Shown piece by piece: positions 36,149 through 41,190 of a stretch of 41,190 bases of DNA. Source of the DNA: Candidatus Accumulibacter meliphilus. Lineage in GTDB: Bacteria; Pseudomonadota; Gammaproteobacteria; Burkholderiales; Rhodocyclaceae. The notes beneath the pieces are model-generated. The model had not been told where the DNA came from and made no database searches. It saw only the letters and a program-made list of their open reading frames with translations. The first letter of the stretch is position 1, and each line of letters opens with the position of its first letter. A program made the translations under genes and the position numbers. The stretch lies in assembly GCA_003332265.1 (NCBI GenBank), contig QPGA01000003.1:1-41190 (forward strand), given 5' to 3'.

Positions 36149-36218
36149 GCAGGCGATGGCCTTTCGCCAGTTGGCGTGGGCCTATTTGCGCGCAAGCCCG
36201 GCGCGGAGGATGTAAAGA

Positions 36219-37352
36219 ATGGCACCACAGAGCACTTCTGGCGATGTATCGCCGATCGAAGAAATCATTGTCGAAATGCGTGCCGGACGGATGGTCGTCC
36301 TGGTCGACGAGGAAGACCGCGAGAACGAAGGCGATCTGATTCTCGCCGCCGAGCATGTTACGCCGGAAGCGATCAACTTCATGGCCCGTTTCGGGCGTGG
36401 CCTGATTTGCCTGACGTTGACCGAAGCGCGCTGCGGGCAACTGGGCCTGACGCAGATGGCGCGTGACAACAAGAGTCCGTACAGTACGGCGTTCACAGTT
36501 TCAATCGAGGCTGCCGAAGGGGTGACCACGGGGATCTCGGCGCAGGACCGCGCGCTGACCGTCCAGGCGGCGGTGGCGCGTAACGCCGAGCCAACCGACA
36601 TCGTGCAGCCTGGGCATGTCTTTCCGATCATGGCGCGCGCGGGCGGTGTCCTGGTGCGTGCCGGTCATACGGAAGCTGGCTGCGATCTGGCGCTGCTCGC
36701 CGGGCTCGAACCGGCGGCGGTGATTTGCGAGATCCTCAACGAGGATGGCAGCATGGCCCGCCTGCACGACCTGGTCGACTTCGCTCGCCAGCATGGCCTC
36801 AAGATCGGCACCATCGCCGATCTGATTCATTACCGCAGCCAGCACGAGACCCTGGTCGAGCGCACGCTGTCGAAACCGGTACACTCTGCGCACGGCGAGT
36901 TCATGCTGCACGCGTATACCGATTGCACCTCGAACGAAGTGCATCTGGTGCTCAGCAAAGGCGAGATCTGCCCCGATCAGGAGACGCTGGTGCGGGTACA
37001 TGAACCGCTCTCGGTGGTCGATTTCCTTGACCCGGGTGGCGAGCGCCATACGTTTTCGCTCGACGTCGCGCAAGCGGCGTTGGCGCGGGCAAGGGCGGGG
37101 GTGATCGTCTTGCTGCACCGTCCCGAAAGCGGCCAGGATATTCTCGCCATGCTCCGTGAGCCAGCCGCCAGCAAACGTCCGGCTGCGCGTTGGGACCCGC
37201 GCATCTACGGTATCGGAGCGCAGATCCTGCGCGATCTGGGGGTCGGCAAGATGAAATTGCTGGCCAGTCCGCGGCGGATGCCGAGCATGACCGGCTTCGA
37301 CCTCGAAGTCACCGGCCATATTGCCAAACTGACCGACCTTGAAGGACTCTGA
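36219..37352 (+). CDS. ribBA: 3,4-dihydroxy-2-butanone 4-phosphate synthase with degenerate GTP cyclohydrolase II domain
   Basis: The 377-residue protein has an intact RibB domain (about 1-205): [15 protein letters not shown], the substrate loops and [16 protein letters not shown]. It makes the four-carbon riboflavin precursor from ribulose 5-phosphate. The C-terminal RibA-like half (about 210-377) has lost the zinc-binding cysteines. The expected segment, RVHSEC...SLRCDCG in active enzymes, reads [21 protein letters not shown], so GTP cyclohydrolase II activity is unlikely and a separate ribA should exist. GGAGG precedes the start. I see no FMN riboswitch upstream; repeat copy 3 occupies that position. 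TGATG overlap with ribH. Confidence 0.94.
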   Translation: MAPQSTSGDVSPIEEIIVEMRAGRMVVLVDEEDRENEGDLILAAEHVTPEAINFMARFGRGLICLTLTEARCGQLGLTQMARDNKSPYSTAFTVSIEAAEGVTTGISAQDRALTVQAAVARNAEPTDIVQPGHVFPIMARAGGVLVRAGHTEAGCDLALLAGLEPAAVICEILNEDGSMARLHDLVDFARQHGLKIGTIADLIHYRSQHETLVERTLSKPVHSAHGEFMLHAYTDCTSNEVHLVLSKGEICPDQETLVRVHEPLSVVDFLDPGGERHTFSLDVAQAALARARAGVIVLLHRPESGQDILAMLREPAASKRPAARWDPRIYGIGAQILRDLGVGKMKLLASPRRMPSMTGFDLEVTGHIAKLTDLEGL

Positions 37353-37867
37353 TGAGCACCCAGACAACGCGTAACAACACCGCTCCCGTGCATCGCGAGG
37401 AGAACATCGACGAATGTGCGGCTTCGCTGGACGGCGAAGGGCTGGCGATCGGCATCGTCATGAGCCGCTTCAGCCCGGAAATTGGTGAAGGCCTGCTCAG
37501 CGCCTGCCTCAGGGAACTGCAGCGCCTCGGCGTCGACGCAGTGCGCATTACGCTGGCCACCGTCCCGGGCGCTCTGGAGATCCCCCTGGCCCTGCAAACG
37601 ATGGCACATAGCGAGCGTTTCGACGCGCTGGTCGCGCTCGGCGCGGTCATCCGCGGCGAAACCTATCACTTCGAGATCGTCGCCAACGATTCGAGCCGGG
37701 GCTTGATGGAAGTGCAGCTCGACAGCGGCGTGCCCATCGCCAACGGAATTCTGACCTGCGAAGACGACGATCAGGCGTTGGCACGCATGCAGCAGAAAGG
37801 CGCCGATTGCGCACAGGTGGCGGTCGAGATGGCCAATCTGCTGGCGGCGCTCGGGGAGCGCTCGTGA
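37352..37867 (+). CDS. ribH: 6,7-dimethyl-8-ribityllumazine synthase
   Basis: RibH condenses the RibB product with the ribityl-pyrimidine to give lumazine. The 171-residue protein has [24 protein letters not shown] and [21 protein letters not shown], with the general-base histidine at His106. A ~25-residue N-terminal extension precedes the fold. It is coupled by TGATG overlaps both to ribBA upstream and to nusB downstream. Confidence 0.96.
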   Translation: MSTQTTRNNTAPVHREENIDECAASLDGEGLAIGIVMSRFSPEIGEGLLSACLRELQRLGVDAVRITLATVPGALEIPLALQTMAHSERFDALVALGAVIRGETYHFEIVANDSSRGLMEVQLDSGVPIANGILTCEDDDQALARMQQKGADCAQVAVEMANLLAALGERS

Positions 37868-38361
37868 TGGCCGGTGTCTCGCCGAACAAGGTCAACGCCA
37901 AAGCCACTGCCGCCAGGTCGCCGCGTCGCCGGGCCCGCGAGTTCGCCCTGCAGGGGCTCTACCAGTGGCAGCTGAGTGGCAACGACGAAGCAGCAATCGA
38001 AGCGCACCTCGGCGACGTCGAAGGCTTCGACAAGGCTGACCGTGAGTTCTTCGTCAAGTTGCTGCGCGGTGTTCTCGTTCAGCGTCCGGTGCTGCAGGAG
38101 CAGCTACAGGCGTATCTGGATCGGCCCTTTCACGAGCTGTCACCGATCGAGGCCAGCGTCCTGCTGGCGGGAGCTTTCGAGTTGGGTAATTATCCGCAGA
38201 CGCCCTATCGGGTGATTATCAACGAGTCAATCGAACTGGCCAAGGCTTACGGTGGTACAGATGGCCACAAGTACGTCAATGGCGTACTCGACAAGCTGGC
38301 TGCCAGTTTGCGTCCGGCCGAGGTCGAAGCCAAGCGCGCAGCACGCGCCAAAGCACGCTGA
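37867..38361 (+). CDS. nusB: Transcription antitermination factor NusB
   Basis: NusB binds boxA RNA with NusE/S10 in rRNA antitermination. The 164-residue all-helical protein has [72 protein letters not shown]. It starts inside the ribH stop codon, the common ribH-nusB arrangement. A basic ~18-residue N-terminal extension precedes the conserved fold. Confidence 0.96.
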   Translation: MAGVSPNKVNAKATAARSPRRRAREFALQGLYQWQLSGNDEAAIEAHLGDVEGFDKADREFFVKLLRGVLVQRPVLQEQLQAYLDRPFHELSPIEASVLLAGAFELGNYPQTPYRVIINESIELAKAYGGTDGHKYVNGVLDKLAASLRPAEVEAKRAARAKAR

Positions 38362-38412
38362 GCGGCGTCGCCGAGCAAGCCCGGCAGGTCGTGCATTGGC
38401 CAGGAGGCGGTG

Positions 38413-39372
38413 ATGCCCAGTGAGTTTGAACTGATCCGAACGTATTTTTCCAGGCCGACGCCGCAGGCGGTTCTTGGCCCCGGTGACGATTGCGCGCTGC
38501 TCGTGCCGTCGGCAGGCTGCGAACTGGCGATCAGCACCGACATGCTGGTTGCTGGCCGTCATTTTTTTCCCGATACCGACCCCCGTCAGCTCGGCTGGAA
38601 AGCTCTGGCGGTGAACCTCTCCGACCTCGCCGCGATGGGCGCCAAACCTCGCTGGGCGCTACTTGCGGGCAGCCTGCCGGAAGCGCGCGCGGAATGGCTG
38701 GCGTCGTTTTCGGAAGGCGTCTTTGCCTGCGCCAGTCGCTACGGCGTCGATCTGGTCGGCGGCGATACGACGCGCGGTCCGCTCAATCTGTGCTTCACGG
38801 TGCTCGGTGAACTGCCTGCCGGCGAGGCGCTTCGTCGCGATCGGGCCTTGCCCGGTGACGACCTCTGGGTTTCCGGGTGGCCGGGCCTGGCGGCCCTGGG
38901 GCTGGCCCATTTGCAGGGGCGGGCTGAGCTCGCGGAAGCACTCGCCAAACGCTGTCTGGCGGCCTTGCAACAGCCGCGGCCGCGCGTCGAACTGGGTCTG
39001 GAATTGCGCTCGCGTCGCCTGGCGAATGCGGCCATCGACGTTTCGGATGGCTTGCTCGCGGATCTCGGGCATATCCTTGAACGCTCTGCGGTTGCCGCCG
39101 AAATTCATGTGCCGCAGCTGCCATCGAGGCCGGCCGGCGTCGACCCGGCGTTCGCGCGCCAATGTCAGCTGGCCGGCGGTGACGACTACGAGCTTGTTTT
39201 CTCGGCGGCGCCGGCACGACGGCTCGAGCTTGCCGCGCTGGCCGCCGAGCTTGATCTGCCGCTCTGGCGCTTCGGCCGGCTCGTCGCTGCGGCGGACCGT
39301 CGCCTGACGCTGCTTGACGAAGACGGCCAGGAACTAGCCGTCGATGGCCAGGGATTCGACCACTTTGCCTGA
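38413..39372 (+). CDS. thiL: Thiamine-monophosphate kinase
   Basis: ThiL phosphorylates thiamine monophosphate to the active diphosphate. The 319-residue protein has VLGPGDDCALL, STDMLVAGRHF, LGWKALAVNLSDLAAMGAKPRWALL, VGGDTTRG, the second-half DVSDGLLADLGHILERS and GGDDYELVF. ATG 38413 is preferred over the adjacent GTG 38410 because AGGAGG (38402-38407) then has proper spacing. It overlaps pgpA. Confidence 0.95.
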   Translation: MPSEFELIRTYFSRPTPQAVLGPGDDCALLVPSAGCELAISTDMLVAGRHFFPDTDPRQLGWKALAVNLSDLAAMGAKPRWALLAGSLPEARAEWLASFSEGVFACASRYGVDLVGGDTTRGPLNLCFTVLGELPAGEALRRDRALPGDDLWVSGWPGLAALGLAHLQGRAELAEALAKRCLAALQQPRPRVELGLELRSRRLANAAIDVSDGLLADLGHILERSAVAAEIHVPQLPSRPAGVDPAFARQCQLAGGDDYELVFSAAPARRLELAALAAELDLPLWRFGRLVAAADRRLTLLDEDGQELAVDGQGFDHFA

Positions 39373-39883
39373 TCCGAATCCTTACAATTCTTACAACCCC
39401 TCCCATCCGCCATCCCTGCAGTTTCTCATGGCGCATCCCGCGCACCTGGTAGCCTGTGGTTTCGGCAGTGGTTTGTCGCCGCGCGCGCCAGGGACTTTCG
39501 GCACGCTCTTCGGCTGGTTGTCGTTTCTGCTGCTGCGTCCGTACATGAGTGACTTCGAGCTGCTGGGTTTTATTGTCGTCTGCTTCCTCGGCGGCGTGCT
39601 GGCGGTACACAAGACCGGCGTCGATCTGGGGGTCGTCGATCACGGCAGCATCGTCTGGGATGAGATCGTACCTTTCTGGCTGGTGCTGCTGTTGTGTCCC
39701 GATAACTGGTTGTGGCAGACCACCGCTTTCTGCCTGTTCCGCTTTTTCGACATCAGCAAGCCGCAACCGGCGCGTTACTTCGACGAGCAGGTGAAGAACG
39801 GATTCGGGGTGATGACCGACGACCTGGTCGCTGCCGGCTATACCGTGCTGGTGCTGGCGATTCTGCGTTTTATCTTGTCATGA
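39344..39883 (+). CDS. pgpA: Phosphatidylglycerophosphatase A
   Basis: PgpA dephosphorylates phosphatidylglycerophosphate to phosphatidylglycerol in the inner membrane. The 179-residue protein has HPAHLVACGFGSGLSPRAPGTFGTL, VVDHGSIVWDEIVPFW and FRFFDISKPQPARYFD, with several membrane helices. The start at 39344, inside thiL, keeps the family segment LQFLMAHPAH; an internal ATG at 39428 would cut it. Its stop overlaps the pncC start (ATGA). Confidence 0.94.
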   Translation: MARDSTTLPDPNPYNSYNPSHPPSLQFLMAHPAHLVACGFGSGLSPRAPGTFGTLFGWLSFLLLRPYMSDFELLGFIVVCFLGGVLAVHKTGVDLGVVDHGSIVWDEIVPFWLVLLLCPDNWLWQTTAFCLFRFFDISKPQPARYFDEQVKNGFGVMTDDLVAAGYTVLVLAILRFILS

Positions 39884-40389
39884 GCGCCAGCGATCAATTT
39901 TCGCTGGAAGCGCTGGCCGCCGAAGTCGGCGAGCAGCTCCTGGCCAATGGCGAGCGCCTGGCGACCGCCGAATCCTGCACCGGTGGGTGGGTGGGGCAGT
40001 GCGCGACGGCGATTGCCGGCAGCTCGCGCTGGTTCGAGCGGGGTTTTGTCACCTATTCGAACGATGCCAAGATCGAGATGCTCGGCGTCGGCGCCGAAAC
40101 ACTTGCCGCGCACGGGGCGGTAAGTGAGGCCTGCGCGGCGGCCATGGCGCTCGGCGCCTTGTGTCGCAGCCGTGCGGATTGGGCTCTGGCGGTCACTGGC
40201 GTTGCCGGTCCGGCTGGCGGGTCTCCGGGCAGGCCCGTGGGAACCGTCTGCTTCGCCTGGGCTGGGCCGCAAGGGCGACTCGAGACCGAAACCCGCTGCT
40301 TTGCTGGCGACCGCTCCGCGGTGCGCGCGCAGTCGGTGGGGCATGCCCTGCAAGGGCTGCTGCAGCGCACCAGGAGGCCATTGGACTAA
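39880..40389 (+). CDS. pncC: Nicotinamide-nucleotide amidohydrolase (CinA C-terminal family)
   Basis: PncC deamidates NMN in pyridine nucleotide salvage. The 169-residue protein is the stand-alone CinA C-terminal domain: RLATAESCTGGWVGQCATAIAGSSRWFERGFVTYSNDAK and ALAVTGVAGPAGGSPGRPVGTVCFAW. It overlaps pgpA by ATGA and closes the rib-nus-thi-pgp run. The stop codon TAA (40387-40389) is the end of dispersed repeat copy 4, so the coding sequence abuts the element directly. Confidence 0.94.
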   Translation: MSASDQFSLEALAAEVGEQLLANGERLATAESCTGGWVGQCATAIAGSSRWFERGFVTYSNDAKIEMLGVGAETLAAHGAVSEACAAAMALGALCRSRADWALAVTGVAGPAGGSPGRPVGTVCFAWAGPQGRLETETRCFAGDRSAVRAQSVGHALQGLLQRTRRPLD

Positions 40390-40589
40390 CGGTCATGACA
40401 TGTCGAGACACCCCTGATGATGAAAGCCATGACCGCCCCCCTCTCACTTGCAGTGCGCATTCCGGCTTGCACGCCGGAATCGTTCGCCGCGCAGGGAGCA
40501 TGCTCCCTGAATTCCCCGCCTCACCCCTGACCGTTCTCCCGCGAGGGGAGAGTGAGTTTCGTGAGTCGCTTGCGCGCCTTTCACATTAA
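40387..40589 (-). repeat. Dispersed repeat, copy 4, expanded and inverted
   Basis: In reverse orientation this copy has the same ends (TAACGGTCATGAC at 40387, TTTCACATTA at 40579-40588). It carries about 78 extra bases in the middle with two further palindromes: ATTCCGGC/GCCGGAAT (40459-40480) and CAGGGAGCATGCTCCCTG (40492-40509). The original CTCCC/GGGAG stem is kept at about 40535-40550. Its first TAA is the pncC stop codon. Confidence 0.88.
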
Positions 40590-40607
40590 GGCCCACAGCG
40601 AGCCCCG

Positions 40608-40660
40608 TAGAAATTTTATAGAACATTAATAAAATAAAGAAATGTGATAGTTAGGCGCAC
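40608..40660. other. AT-rich segment upstream of the FimV-like gene
   Basis: A sharply AT-rich stretch (TTTTATAGAACATTAATAAA and following) in a GC-rich region. It lies between repeat copy 4 and the FimV-like gene and probably contains that gene's promoter, but no single -35/-10 pair stands out. Confidence 0.4.
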
Positions 40661-40730
40661 CACAGGCGGGGCCCCTTGGAATAGAATAAGCGCCGAGAAT
40701 CTGCTCTCTGTCATCTTTTCGGAGCATGCG

Positions 40731-41190
40731 ATGCGCTCGATAATCCACACTCCTCTCGCTATGTGGGGTATTTGTTCGCTGCTGGCGATTGCCTTCGTAG
40801 CGACGGGTGGCGCCGCGCTGGTCGTCGACAACGCCGGCGCCGCGGCCGTGCTCGATCACAGCGCTTGGTGGCTCAAGCTGGCGGCCTTCCTCGGTTTGCT
40901 TGGCGGCGTCCGCTGGCTACTTCGCCGTCGCCGTGAGGAGTGCTTCGAGCCGCCTGAGCTCCCGCTCACCGACGTCCCCTCGTTTGACAGCAGCGACGAT
41001 TCCGGTTGGGAGCTGCAGACCAACAACGAGCTCGATGTGTCGCCTGTCCAAAGCGACAGCAGCATGCTTGCCGGTGCCGTCCCGGCGAGCGATGGCGTGC
41101 CGGGGTCGCCGGCCCAGCCGCAGCCAGAGCGCGGTGACGCCGAGGTCGCTGCGGTCCTCGAACTCGCCAAGATCATGCTCTGCTTAGATC
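40731..41190 (+). CDS. FimV-like membrane protein, N-terminal part (cut by window edge)
   Basis: An open frame of at least 153 residues runs off the end. Two hydrophobic helices (about residues 10-33 and 47-62) surround a short loop, followed by RRRREE. A long acidic Pro/Ser/Asp-rich linker follows, then EVAAVLELAKIMLCLD. The final motif resembles the VLELAxIML segment near the C-terminal TPR-like region of FimV-type pilus/polar-hub proteins. ATG 40731 follows GGAG at 40721. Identification rests on this motif and architecture; another tetratricopeptide membrane protein is possible. Confidence 0.55.
   Translation, partial: MRSIIHTPLAMWGICSLLAIAFVATGGAALVVDNAGAAAVLDHSAWWLKLAAFLGLLGGVRWLLRRRREECFEPPELPLTDVPSFDSSDDSGWELQTNNELDVSPVQSDSSMLAGAVPASDGVPGSPAQPQPERGDAEVAAVLELAKIMLCLD

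Noticed and set aside
36149-36218. Search for an FMN riboswitch upstream of ribBA
   Set aside because: Only 70 bp separate repeat copy 3 from the gene and none of the conserved RFN motifs are visible.

Overview
The window looks like chromosomal DNA of a GC-rich betaproteobacterium, most likely Rhodocyclales and plausibly close to 'Candidatus Accumulibacter'. This is an inference from gene content: the exbB-exbD-lpxK-ycaR-kdsB operon order, a class I PHA synthase, a K+-independent H+-pyrophosphatase, exosortase-A-associated hydrolases, a liu leucine/isovalerate cluster and a FimV-like pilus protein. No rRNA gene and no complete tRNA gene is present.

Layout. 1-390 is the 5' part of a probable group II intron (minus strand) running off the left edge. 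492-2734 holds sodB and xseA on minus. 3111-6943 is an envelope and housekeeping block on plus (exbB, exbD, lpxK, ycaR, kdsB, adk). hppA follows with an OmpA-like tail and ends at a strong terminator. 9734-15331 is all minus: a YbhB-type protein, murJ, then an overlapping run made of an acyl carrier protein, two exosortase-A-associated hydrolases and a CrtC/AttH-like protein. rfaE2 (plus) faces an HNH endonuclease, a phosphodiesterase-like protein, and a metallo-hydrolase-phaC pair (minus).

20955-34068 is a long plus-strand catabolic block. A MerR/LiuR-like regulator cut down to its DNA-binding domain comes first, followed by isovaleryl-CoA dehydrogenase, a GNAT-carbonic anhydrase fusion, an EamA transporter, a second acyl-CoA dehydrogenase, a toxin-antitoxin pair and a DsbA-like isomerase. 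The remaining liu genes follow (methylcrotonyl-CoA carboxylase beta, methylglutaconyl-CoA hydratase, carboxylase alpha, HMG-CoA lyase), then two small cysteine-cluster proteins and a metallo-beta-lactamase-fold hydrolase. Together these genes take isovaleryl-CoA to acetoacetate and acetyl-CoA, and acetyl-CoA could feed the PHA synthase. Two minus-strand genes come next: a thioredoxin-like protein and a membrane-anchored response regulator with eleven 13-residue coiled-coil repeats. 36219-40389 is the ribBA-ribH-nusB-thiL-pgpA-pncC run, with overlapping start/stop codons at most junctions. A partial FimV-like gene closes the window.

The most unusual signal is a dispersed intergenic element of about 125 bp. 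It has four copies (492-617, 16194-16319, 36024-36148, 40387-40589) and one 5' fragment, contains three conserved hairpins, and begins with TAA and ends with TTA. In three of the four copies the terminal TAA is the actual stop codon of the adjacent gene (sodB, rfaE2, pncC), twice from one end and once from the other. This fits an element that inserts at the TA of stop codons and always regenerates TAA.
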